Shown here: positions 9,500 to 18,900 of the stretch, piece after piece
Layout of the letters: every line of letters starts with the position of its first letter
How positions within the stretch are numbered: the stretch's first letter is position 1
Assembly: GCA_946534785.1 (NCBI GenBank)
Contig: CAMNCY010000004.1
Coordinates: forward strand, 1 to 39,765
Length of the DNA: 39,765 nt
Direction: 5' to 3'
Origin: an uncultured Lachnospiraceae bacterium
Lineage (GTDB): Bacteria; Bacillota; Clostridia; Lachnospirales; Lachnospiraceae
Notes under the pieces: model-generated
The model's database searches: none
Seen by the model: the letters and a program-made list of their open reading frames with translations, nothing else
What the model was told of the DNA's origin: nothing
Translations under genes and position numbers: made by a program

Positions 9500-10107
9500 A
9501 AAAGAACGGACGGCTTTTTTCAGAGCTGCAGCTCCACGTCGGAATACGGATGATCAAGACGGCCCTTGCGGTCTTTGTCTGTGCGGTCTTCGGGTGGCTC
9601 AGGGACAGTGATCCGGTCAATGCCATGATCGCGGCCCTGATCTGCATGGACAAGGATCTGCACGGCACCAGGAGCAAGGCTTCCAACAGGATCATCGCCA
9701 CGCTGATCGGAGGGTGCGTCGGGCTGATCTTCCTGGGTCTTGCCGAGCTTCTGCATATCCGGAGTATTCCGCTTCTGTATTATCTCATGATGTCCGTCAT
9801 GCTTTTCCCGATCTTTCTGCTTACGATCAACCTGAAGGTCAGGGATTCCGCGGCTCTTGGCTGTGTCATCCTGATCATTATGGCGGTCAATCATGAGCCG
9901 GGGACTGCTGCTGTCGTATATGCCCTGAACAGGCTTGTCGATACACTGTTCGGTATCATCGTTACCTTATTCATAAATCTCTTGATCGCGCCGCCCGAGG
10001 ATGTGAAGGAACTGGATGAAGAGTTTTCTTCCATAGCTTCTTCTGCCGCAGAATCGGATGAGATGAAGGATCTGGTGCAGGAAATGCTGAATGAAAAGGA
10101 AGAGTGA
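9496..10107 (+). CDS. aromatic acid exporter family / FUSC-like membrane protein
   Basis: HVGIRMIKTALAVFVCAVFGWLRDSDPVNAMIAALICMDKDLHGTRSKASNRIIATLIGGCVGLIFL resembles ArAE_1/FUSC N-terminal TM region. Confidence 0.8.
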   Translation: MKKNGRLFSELQLHVGIRMIKTALAVFVCAVFGWLRDSDPVNAMIAALICMDKDLHGTRSKASNRIIATLIGGCVGLIFLGLAELLHIRSIPLLYYLMMSVMLFPIFLLTINLKVRDSAALGCVILIIMAVNHEPGTAAVVYALNRLVDTLFGIIVTLFINLLIAPPEDVKELDEEFSSIASSAAESDEMKDLVQEMLNEKEE

Positions 10108-10129
10108 AAACAGAATACGCATACAGTGA

Positions 10130-10190
10130 GCGGGTGATCAGACGATCGCCCGCTTTGCATTCTGCGCCGCTTTGAAGCGGCGTTTTTTTT
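10130..10190 (+). terminator. tandem hairpins ending in a rho-independent terminator
   Basis: Hairpin 1 GCGGGTGATC-AGAC-GATCGCCCGC (10130-10153); hairpin 2 CGCCGCT-TTGA-AGCGGCG (10165-10182) followed by TTTTTTTT (10183-10190). Confidence 0.9.
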
Positions 10191-10246
10191 GTGAAGAATC
10201 TGTGAAGCCGGAAATTTTAGGAATTCTTTAAGGTTCATTTTAGGTT
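10191..10246. promoter_or_regulatory. phased direct repeats, candidate OmpR/PhoB-family response regulator binding region
   Basis: GTGAAG at 10191 and 10202 (11-bp period); TTTTAGG 10215, TTTAAGG 10227, TTTTAGG 10238 (12/11-bp period), upstream of the VTC operon. Confidence 0.5.
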
Positions 10247-10311
10247 GCCACCGTATCCTCTTAACTACAGTGATGCGGAAAACAGTTCCGCACACGCAAG
10301 GAGAGAGAATT

Positions 10312-10989
10312 ATGAAAGGAAGACATGAGGTCAAGCACTATATCAGCCTTGCAGACTATTACGAACTGCGGGCAAGGCTGCGGGCCGTCCTTCGTCCCGA
10401 TCCCCATGCCGGGGCCGACGGGCAGTACCTGATCCGGAGCCTGTATTTTGACAATGCGGATGACAGGGCACTGCAGGAGAAGCTGGACGGCATCAAAAAC
10501 AGGGACAAGTACCGGATCCGGTATTACAACCGCGATACGAGCTTCATCCAGCTGGAAAAGAAAAGCAAACGGGAAAACCTGTGCGTCAAGAAATCGGCAC
10601 CGGTCACCGCCGGGGAAGCGCAGGCGATCGTGGACGGAGATATCGAATGGATGGAAGAAAGCGACCATGAGCTTATCAGGGAGCTGCACCGGGCCATGAT
10701 GGAAGACGGCATGAAGCCCCGGACCATCGTGGATTACCAGAGAGACCCGTTCATCTACGATCCGGGAAATGTGAGGATCACGCTGGATCACGATATCCGG
10801 ACGGGAATATCCGGAACGGATTTCCTGGATCCGGATTGCATTACGATCCCCATCGCGGAAGATGTCATCATCCTGGAAGTCAAATGGGACAACTTCCTGC
10901 CGGACATCGTACGGGACGTGGTACAGGTACCGAACCGGAGGGCGTCTGCTTTTTCCAAATACGCGGCATGTCGTGTGTATGATTTCTGA
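10312..10989 (+). CDS. VTC-domain polyphosphate polymerase-like protein
   Basis: RHEVKHYISLADYYELRARL, YLIRSLYFDN, KYRIRYYNRD, FIQLEKKSKR, ILEVKWDNFLP are tunnel-domain strands typical of VTC. SD AAGGAGAGA before ATG 10312. Confidence 0.88.
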   Translation: MKGRHEVKHYISLADYYELRARLRAVLRPDPHAGADGQYLIRSLYFDNADDRALQEKLDGIKNRDKYRIRYYNRDTSFIQLEKKSKRENLCVKKSAPVTAGEAQAIVDGDIEWMEESDHELIRELHRAMMEDGMKPRTIVDYQRDPFIYDPGNVRITLDHDIRTGISGTDFLDPDCITIPIAEDVIILEVKWDNFLPDIVRDVVQVPNRRASAFSKYAACRVYDF

Positions 10990-11059
10990 TTAACGAATGT
11001 AAGATCCCCGGCCGGTGCGGCCGGGAGGCAATGTTTTTACGAACCATAGGAGGTCAGTT

Positions 11060-11725
11060 ATGAGCTTTAATGATATTTTCAAATCCAGTTTCCTGCAGAA
11101 TGTAACGGCAGTCAGCATGCTTGACATGGTCGTGGCGCTTCTTCTTGCGTTCTGCGTCGGCGTATTCATTTTCTTCATATATAAAAAGACGTATCAGGGC
11201 GTCATGTATTCCGCCAGCTTCGGCGTCACACTCGTTGCCCTGACCATGATCACCACACTGGTCATCCTGGCCGTCACATCCAATGTCGTTCTTTCCCTCG
11301 GTATGGTGGGTGCGCTTTCCATCGTGCGTTTCAGGACCGCGATCAAGGATCCTCTGGATATCGCCTACCTTTTCTGGTCTCTGACAGCCGGTATCGTCCT
11401 TGCGGCGGGCATGATCCCGCTGGCAGTCTTCGGCAGCATCTTCATCGGCGCCGTACTCGTCCTGTTTACGAACCGCAAGACGTACACAAGACCTTATATC
11501 GCCGTGATCAGCTGCAGCCCCGCGGCGGAAAGCGATGTTCATGGCATTCTTAAGAGCAATGCGGAAAAATGCGTCTTAAAGAGCAAGACGGTAAGAAAGA
11601 ACCTGACCGAGCTGACCTATGAGATCCGGCTCAAGAGCGATGATACTTCTTTCATCAATGACGTTTCGGACATCGTGGATGTGGAAAGCGCCGTACTTGT
11701 TACCTATAACGGCGAGTACATGTGA
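11060..11725 (+). CDS. DUF4956 domain-containing membrane protein
   Basis: SFNDIFKSSFLQN ... MVVALLLAFCVGVFIFFIYKKTYQGVMYSASFGVTLVALTMITTLVILAVTSNVVLSLGMVGALSIVRFRTAIKDPLD is characteristic; SD TAGGAGG upstream of ATG 11060. Confidence 0.9.
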   Translation: MSFNDIFKSSFLQNVTAVSMLDMVVALLLAFCVGVFIFFIYKKTYQGVMYSASFGVTLVALTMITTLVILAVTSNVVLSLGMVGALSIVRFRTAIKDPLDIAYLFWSLTAGIVLAAGMIPLAVFGSIFIGAVLVLFTNRKTYTRPYIAVISCSPAAESDVHGILKSNAEKCVLKSKTVRKNLTELTYEIRLKSDDTSFINDVSDIVDVESAVLVTYNGEYM

Positions 11726-11752
11726 GGCGCCGGATCATAAGAGGTGTAGAGC

Positions 11753-13768
11753 ATGAGCAAAAGCAGATTTACGGATGTACTCTGTATTGTGATCATCCTT
11801 TGCATGGTCCTTGGGACTGTCCTGTTCATGAACGCGGACAAGCTGGGCGTGCAGGCGGTCGAAACGGATGAATCGGCCAATCGGAATGCGACCTTTACCG
11901 ACCGTGACCTGGACGGCACCTGGGACGAGGAGACAGCGGAATATATTGATCTTTCGGACATTGAGGGCCTTGCGCTAGCCAATGCCTATGAGCTGGACGG
12001 CGACCTGTACCTGATCTCCAAGGGAACGTATGTCTTAAGCGGCAGCCTCGAAGAAGGAAAGCGGATCATTGTGGATGCGGATGCCGCCAAGATCCAGATC
12101 GTGCTGGACGGCGTTACGGTCACGACTGAAGACAGGGCCGGCATTTATGTCAAAGACGCGGATAAGGTCTTCCTGACCCTGGCGGAAGGAACACAGAACA
12201 CGATTACGGTCACGGGAGAGCTCAACGAGGAAGATACGGCAGCAGATATCGACGCGGCCCTTTTCTCCCAGGATGACCTCACCATCAACGGGAGCGGCGC
12301 GCTGACCGTCACGGCACCTTCCACCGGCGGCATCAAGAGCAAGGACGACCTTGTCATCACCGGCGGCACCATCAGCGTGACAGCGGGCGGAAACGGCATC
12401 ACCGGCAGGGACTCCGTCAGGATCGCAGACGGCATCCTCACGATCGACGCAGGTAATGACGGAATCAAGACGACCAATGACACAGATCCCGAAAATAAGG
12501 GATATATCCTGATCACCGGCGGCGAGTTCCATATCACGGCGGAGCATGACGGCATCCAGGCCCAGACAGAGCTTACTGTTGAAGGCGGAGACTTTGACAT
12601 TACGACCGGCGGCGGAAGTGAGAATGCAGAAGCCCATCAGGGTGAAATGCCCGGCGGCATGGGCGGCATGGGTGGCATGGGCGGCTTTGGAGGCGGCATG
12701 GGCCGCGGAGGAATGGGCCGTGGCAGCATGAGCGGCGAAATGCCGGAGCTTCCGGAAGGGTTTGACGGCGAAATGCCGGAGCCTCCGGAAGGGTTTGACG
12801 GCGAAATGCCAGAGCCACCAGAGACAGATGCGGCAGGTGATGCCGCTGCGGAAAACGCTTCCGGCGAAGAGGAGACAGCTTCCGACAGCAGCAAGGGCCT
12901 GAAAGCAGGTGTTTCCATTACGGTCAGCGGCGGCACCTTTACGCTGGACTGCTGTGATGATGCAATCCACAGCGACGGCTCCGTCACTATTCTGGACGGC
13001 AATATCACACTGCAGACGGGAGACGACGGCATCCATGCGGACAACACCGTTACCATCGATGGCGGTACGGTCATGATCGAAGGCAGCTATGAAGGCGTCG
13101 AAGGTTACTTCATCTATATGAATGGCGGCGATGTTTCCGTCAAGTCAGAGGACGACGGCTTTAACGCTTCAGCCAGCGGATCCGAGCTTGCGGTCCTGAA
13201 TATTACCGGCGGAACAGTCTATGTAAATGCGGACGGCGACGGTCTGGATTCCAACGGAGACCTGATCATTGACGGCGGACTGATCTATGTGGACGGCCCC
13301 ACGAACAGCGGGAACGGCGCCCTGGATTCCGGAACGGAAAGCGGCGGCGACATCGTTGTGAATGGCGGTACGATACTGGCGCTGGGAAGCTCCGGCATGG
13401 CGGAAACATTCTCCACGAATTCAACACAGTATTCCGTAAGCTTTACCTTCAGCGAGACCTTCGCAGAGGGAGATACGCTGACGATCCTGGATGAGGAAGG
13501 AAATACCGTAATGGAATACTCCGTCAACAAGAGCGGTAATTCGGTGATCTTCAGCTCTGCGGAGATTGAGGACGGAAAGACATATACCGCATCCTTCGGA
13601 GAACAGAGCCAGGAGGCGCAGGCGTCGATCGGAGAAGAGAGCAGCGGCTTCGGAATGGGCGGCCACGGCGGCGGAATGGGCGGCTTTGGCGGCGGAATGG
13701 GTCACGGCGGCATGGGCCTCGGCGGAATGAATGGCTTCGGCAGTGGAACACAGACAGAAGAAAACTGA
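11753..13768 (+). CDS. carbohydrate-binding domain-containing protein, Cthe_2159-type beta-helix, with Gly/Met-rich insertions
   Basis: Single N-terminal TM/signal, then repeating GG.I.VTAGGNGI / ADDGIHADNTVTIDGGTV rungs of a right-handed beta-helix. Confidence 0.85.
   Translation: MSKSRFTDVLCIVIILCMVLGTVLFMNADKLGVQAVETDESANRNATFTDRDLDGTWDEETAEYIDLSDIEGLALANAYELDGDLYLISKGTYVLSGSLEEGKRIIVDADAAKIQIVLDGVTVTTEDRAGIYVKDADKVFLTLAEGTQNTITVTGELNEEDTAADIDAALFSQDDLTINGSGALTVTAPSTGGIKSKDDLVITGGTISVTAGGNGITGRDSVRIADGILTIDAGNDGIKTTNDTDPENKGYILITGGEFHITAEHDGIQAQTELTVEGGDFDITTGGGSENAEAHQGEMPGGMGGMGGMGGFGGGMGRGGMGRGSMSGEMPELPEGFDGEMPEPPEGFDGEMPEPPETDAAGDAAAENASGEEETASDSSKGLKAGVSITVSGGTFTLDCCDDAIHSDGSVTILDGNITLQTGDDGIHADNTVTIDGGTVMIEGSYEGVEGYFIYMNGGDVSVKSEDDGFNASASGSELAVLNITGGTVYVNADGDGLDSNGDLIIDGGLIYVDGPTNSGNGALDSGTESGGDIVVNGGTILALGSSGMAETFSTNSTQYSVSFTFSETFAEGDTLTILDEEGNTVMEYSVNKSGNSVIFSSAEIEDGKTYTASFGEQSQEAQASIGEESSGFGMGGHGGGMGGFGGGMGHGGMGLGGMNGFGSGTQTEEN
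12649..12825 (+). repeat. coding tandem repeats: GGM/GGF-rich tract and 33-bp EMPExPEGFDG repeat (about 2.6 copies)
   Basis: GGCGGCATGGGCGGCATGGGTGGCATGGGCGGC run; GAAATGCCGGAGCTTCCGGAAGGGTTTGACGGC at 12737 and 12770, partial third copy at 12803. Confidence 0.85.
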
Positions 13769-13792
13769 TAAATACATGATCGGAAAGATCGC

Positions 13793-13830
13793 AGAAAGGA
13801 CAGATGGGCAGGAGCCTGTCTGTCCTTTCT
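13793..13830. terminator. long hairpin, possible operon-end terminator (no strong U-tract)
   Basis: 12-bp perfect stem AGAAAGGACAGA / TCTGTCCTTTCT separated by 14 nt, 25 bp after the stop of the beta-helix gene. Confidence 0.6.
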
Positions 13831-14086
13831 GTATTCTGGGAGCCGCCGGGCGGGACTCATCCGCAGTTACGGACTTCATGCCGGTAAAGCCGGTCAAACA
13901 CCGGAATACTGGACATTCCTCCGAAATGAGCGTATCATATGCAGAGTTAATTGGAACTAACCTGCGGCCGGAATCAGGACCTTCCGAATGAGGTGACATG
14001 ATATTGCCAAGAACAGACTCTCCTGAACACAGATGTTGTATTCCGAAAGGAGAAAAGCGGCAAATATAGTATTTTTTCGTAGTCAA

Positions 14087-14103
14087 ACAGCAAGTATTGC
14101 TGT
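14087..14103. promoter_or_regulatory. operator-like inverted repeat ACAGCAA-GTA-TTGCTGT
   Basis: Perfect 7-3-7 dyad about 85 bp upstream of the RND adaptor start. Confidence 0.4.
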
Positions 14104-14188
14104 ATCCTATCAAATAGCGGACAATTGAATTTCAGAATGAACATTTCTCATGGTTTTATTAAGTAAATACAGAAGAGGATATGGAAGC

Positions 14189-15994
14189 ATGAACAGAGTT
14201 TTCCGTATACAGGGAATCATATTATCGGCTGCACTGGCGGCAGCAGCGCTTACGGGCTGCGCCGACGGGGCGGAGCTGGTAAAGACTGTCGCATCTGCAG
14301 AAGACACGGCAGTTTCAAAGGATGAAACAAGCGCTTCGGAAGCCGTGAAGGTCGAGACCATGAAACCGGAGCAGAAGACGGTGTCGGTCAGCTCGACATT
14401 CGTCGGGACCGTGGCTGCAGACAGCACAGTCTATGTCGTCCCCATGGTATCCGGCCTTGTCACCGAGAAGTATTTCGAGGTCGGTGATCACGTAAATGAG
14501 GGGGATCTTCTCTTTACGATCGACGATGCCTCGGCGCAGCTGAGCCTGTCCCAGGCAAATGCCGCCCTATCCAGCGCACGGGCAGGGCTTCAGGCAACGC
14601 AGGCAAGCTACACGGCACAGCAGGCAGCCAATGCGGCGGCGCATGACTCCGCTACCGAGTCGATGGGAAAACTCGAGACGGCCAGCCAGCAGATGCAGAC
14701 GGCAACGGATGCCGCTTATGCGCAGGCGACGCAGGCCGGACTTCAGGCACAGACAGCCTCCGCGGCCTACAGCACACTTCTGGACAATATTTCCGATGCA
14801 AAGGAAAAGAGGGATGATCTCATCGACTCCCGGGATTCCGCACAGGCGGCTGCGGATGCTGCGAAAAAGGCAGCAGAGGATCTGGGGAAACAGCTGGCGG
14901 AAGCCCAGGCTGCCGAGACTCCGGATATTGCAGCCATTGCGGAGCTTTCCGAACAGCTTAAAGCAGCACAGTCCTCTGTCGTTTCCGCCCAGACGTACTA
15001 TCAGCAGATGGCTTCTGCGGTCGAATCCGCGGACAGCAGCATCAAACAGCTCGAGAGCAATCTGACCAGTGCGGCCAATGCGGTGGAAAGCGCAGGCCTG
15101 TCTTATCAGATCGCAAAGGAAAATGCCGAAGATACACAGCGCCAGCAGCAGGATTTCGAACTGTATACCAAACCGGCTTCTACTACGGCGATCGGCTCAC
15201 AGCTTGTCGGTTCCGATGCACAGCTGGCAGCGGGAGGCGCCCAGGTCAGTGTCAGCAGGGCATCCGTTACCCAGGCGTCCGTCGGCGTGGAGAGCGCGCA
15301 GATGGCGCTGGATTATTACAGTATTACCAGCCCCGTGAGCGGTGTCATCACGGCCATCAACGTTTCCGAGCACAACATGGCATCGCCTTCGCAGCCGGCC
15401 TATACGATCGAAAGCGAGAACGACCGCAAGATCACTTTCTATGTGGCGGAGAAAACGGCGATGGGCATGCGCCTTGGAAATGACGCCATCCTGCACAGGG
15501 ACGGCGTTGAGATTCCGGCAAAGATCACGCTGATCACGGATACGATCGATTCGGCAACCGGTCTTTTCAGGGTCGAAGCCAGGCCGACGGATGCGGCTTC
15601 GGCTTCTCTTGTGAACGGCTCCCAGATCAGCATCGATACGGTGACGAGGCAGGCGCAGAACGCCCTGGCCGTTCCGATCACAGCCGTCTACTATGACGGT
15701 GAACAGGCCTTTGTCTATATTAACAACAAGGGAAGAGCACACAGGATGGATGTTACGACCGGCCTGTCCGACGATGAGATGATCGAGATCTCTTCAGGAC
15801 TTACACCGGATGATGAGGTCGTTACCAGCTGGAGCTCGCAGCTGAAGGAAGGCACCAGTATCACGACCCTTGACACCGCTGCGAAGGCTCTGCCGGCAGG
15901 GGACGTGAAGAAAGAGGGAGAAGTCATTGGCTTTGAGCCGATCCCCGCGGACGATCCCATTCGCAAAGCCGGGATGGCAGGAGAGGATCACTGA
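14189..15994 (+). CDS. efflux RND transporter periplasmic-adaptor-type lipoprotein (HlyD/MFP family)
   Basis: Lipobox ALTGC; split lipoyl (VSGLVTEKYFEVGDHVNEGDLLFTIDDA ... SITSPVSGVITAINVSEHNMASP) and long Ala/Gln-rich coiled-coil hairpin. Confidence 0.92.
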   Translation: MNRVFRIQGIILSAALAAAALTGCADGAELVKTVASAEDTAVSKDETSASEAVKVETMKPEQKTVSVSSTFVGTVAADSTVYVVPMVSGLVTEKYFEVGDHVNEGDLLFTIDDASAQLSLSQANAALSSARAGLQATQASYTAQQAANAAAHDSATESMGKLETASQQMQTATDAAYAQATQAGLQAQTASAAYSTLLDNISDAKEKRDDLIDSRDSAQAAADAAKKAAEDLGKQLAEAQAAETPDIAAIAELSEQLKAAQSSVVSAQTYYQQMASAVESADSSIKQLESNLTSAANAVESAGLSYQIAKENAEDTQRQQQDFELYTKPASTTAIGSQLVGSDAQLAAGGAQVSVSRASVTQASVGVESAQMALDYYSITSPVSGVITAINVSEHNMASPSQPAYTIESENDRKITFYVAEKTAMGMRLGNDAILHRDGVEIPAKITLITDTIDSATGLFRVEARPTDAASASLVNGSQISIDTVTRQAQNALAVPITAVYYDGEQAFVYINNKGRAHRMDVTTGLSDDEMIEISSGLTPDDEVVTSWSSQLKEGTSITTLDTAAKALPAGDVKKEGEVIGFEPIPADDPIRKAGMAGEDH

Positions 15995-18900
15995 TGCATC
16001 GTCTTACTAAAGCATGCCTGAAGCGGCCGGTCGCCGTTATCGTCATACTGATCGGCCTTATACTGTTCGGCATTACGTCCATTACGCGGTTCGAACTGAA
16101 ACTGATGCCGGATATGAACATCCCCATGATGGTCGTCATGGAGACATACCCGGGCGCGTCCCCGGAAGAAGTGGACGACCTGGTCATTGAGGAGATCCGC
16201 GAGGCGTGTTCCTCAATCAGCGGTCTTTCCAAAACGGTCACCCAGTCCAATGAAAACGTCGGATACGTGATCCTTCAGTTCGAATACGGTACCGACATGG
16301 ACCAGGCCTATGATGACGTGAAGCAGGTCGTGGATGTCGTGGCCTATTCCCTGCCGGAGGATGCGGGAGATCCCGTCATCATGGAGATCGACATGAACGC
16401 GATCGCCGACATGACGCTTTCGATCTCGGCGGATTCCGACGATATCGATATCAAAAAGGAAGTTAACGAAGTCGTCGAGCCGGAATTCAAGAAGGCCGGT
16501 GCTCTTGCGGACATTTCCACGACCGGCGGCGATGAACGTTATATCAGCGTCCGGCTGATCCCCGAATATGCGGCACAGTACGGCATCAGCACGTCTTCTG
16601 TCGTTTCGGCGATCCAGGCGGTCAATTATTCCATGCCGGCAGGTTCTGTCAATTACGGCGACCTGTACCTGAACATGGAAACGGAAGTCGCCTACGAGAC
16701 CATTCCGCAGCTGGAGCAGGTCCCCATAACAACCGCCAGGGGCCAGACGATCCACCTCGGAGATGTGGCCAACATTTCCTATGCCGTTTCGGACACGACC
16801 AGTCTTTCCCGCTATAACGGGACGGACAACATCAGTATGTCCCTGACGAGGCGCCAGTCCTCATCCTCCGTTACACTTTCCCGTCAGATCAAAGGCTATA
16901 TCGAAGCACTGAAGGAAAAGGCGCCGGAGCTGACGATCCAGGTCGTCTACGACAGCGCGGATGAGATCATAGATACGCTGAAGTCCGTATTCCTCACACT
17001 GATCGAAGGCATAGCCCTGTCGATGTTCGTCATCTTCCTGTTCTTCGGAGACCTCAAGGGCTCCCTTATTGTCGGATCCACCATGCCGATCTCCCTTCTG
17101 GCAGCCCTGATCCTCATGCGTTTCATGGGATTTTCCCTGAACGTCATCACGCTGACGGCCATGGTCCTTTCGATCGGCATGATCACGGATAACGCCGTCG
17201 TCGTTATCGAGCTGTGCTTCCGGAAGAAGAAGGAAGGCTATGAATATCCGGACGCCGCCTACCTGGGGACCAGAACGGTCATCAATTCCGTTATCGGTTC
17301 CACACTGACGACGGTCGTCGTTTACCTGCCGCTTGCTCTCCTGAAGGGAATTTCCGGCCAGCTTTTCCAGCAGCTCGGTTATACCATCGTCTTTGTCCTT
17401 ATGGCATCGCTTGTTTCGGCGATCACGATCGTTCCCTTCTTCTATATGCTGTATCAGCCGAGAGAAAGGGAGAACAATCCTTTCTCCAGGGCACTTGCCG
17501 CATTTGCGGGAAAATACGCGAAATTCCTCGCAGGGGTCCTGAAGCGGAAAAAGCTCGCCACTCTTATAGCACTGATCGCCTTCGGAATAACGATCTGGAT
17601 GGCGACCTTCCTGGATTCCGAACTCCTGGCTGCCACGGACGAGGGCATCATCGCGGTCAATGTCAGCTTCCGGCCGAACCTGAATCTGGACGTTATGGAC
17701 GAAGAGATGCGTAAGATCGAGGATTACGTGGTAAGTACGGGCGTTGTCGACAGCTATTCGATGAGCGTTTCCAGGACGTCCTCCTCCGGCTCGATCAATG
17801 CCTATAAGTCCGAGGATGTCAAAGACTCCTCCCAGGCGATCGCGGATGTATGGAACCGGGACCTGAAGGGTTTTTCGCCTGTCTGTGATATTTCCGTACG
17901 GTCCGGCTCCACCATCGGTATGGATTCGCTGGTTACGGGATCTGTCTATGAAGTTGATATTTCCTCCGGCTCCCGGGAACAGCTCCTGGAAGCCTCCGAC
18001 ATGATCCTGCAGGCTATGGAAGAGACGCCGGGCGTAATTTCCGCTTCTTCCACCGTAACAGAAACGGGCTCCAAGGCCAAGGTCGTGATCGACCCTGTCA
18101 TGGCAGCGGCGAAGGGCTTTTCTGCCCAGCAGATCTCGGGCATGATCTATGCCAACATGACCGGCACCAATGCGACCGACGTAACGATCGACGGTGTCAA
18201 ATACCAGATTACGGTCGAATATCCGAAAGATCAGTTCAGGACGATCGCGGATATCCGTTCCATGACTTTCACCAATATGCAGGGCGTCAGTGTCCCGATC
18301 ACGGACATCGCGGACATCACCTTTGTGTCGGCGCCGCAGATGATCTCCCGGCAGGACGGGCGTTTTAATGCCACGGTCACGGCGACCATGACAGAAGAGA
18401 CCCGGGCCGATATTGTGGAGGTCCTGAAGCCGAAGGTGGAGAGCCTGCCTCTCGGAGACGATATCCGTTTTGAGACCAGTGCCACATCGGAAGCGATGCA
18501 GGAAGAATTCAGCGGTCTGGGAGAAGCGATCATCATCGCGCTTTATCTGGTCTTTATGGTCATGGCGATCCAGTTCGGCTCGATCGTATACGCGCTGCTG
18601 ATCATGCTCTGCATTCCTTTTGCGGGCATCGGCTCCATCCTCCTGATGCTCATCATGCGGGTCAAGGTCTCCATTACCTCCCTGATGGGCGTGCTGATGC
18701 TGGCCGGTATCGTCGTTAACAACGGTATCATTTTCATTGATACAGCCAATCAGTTCCGCGATGAAGGCGAAGAGATCGCAGAAGCGCTCGTACACGCCGG
18801 CAGAGACAGAATGCGGCCCATCTTCATGACGACCCTGACGACAGAGCTTGCCATGCTGCCCACGGCCTTCAAGCTGGCCAAGGACTCCGAAGTCATGCAG

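Noticed and set aside
12649-12825. Short tandem repeats considered as a CRISPR-like array
   Set aside because: In-frame coding repeats without unique spacers; explained by protein repeats.
12035-13036. 333-aa and other minus-strand ORFs opposite the beta-helix gene
   Set aside because: Low-complexity HAAHATHAAHA type translation derived from the antisense of Gly/Met repeats; not plausible protein.
13731-13991. 86-aa plus-strand ORF after the beta-helix gene
   Set aside because: Starts inside the upstream CDS and spans the terminator-like hairpin; no domain or RBS support.
16861-18795. 644-aa minus-strand ORF opposite the RND permease
   Set aside because: Antisense to a very well supported permease; Arg/Asp/His-rich composition typical of a shadow frame in GC-rich coding DNA.
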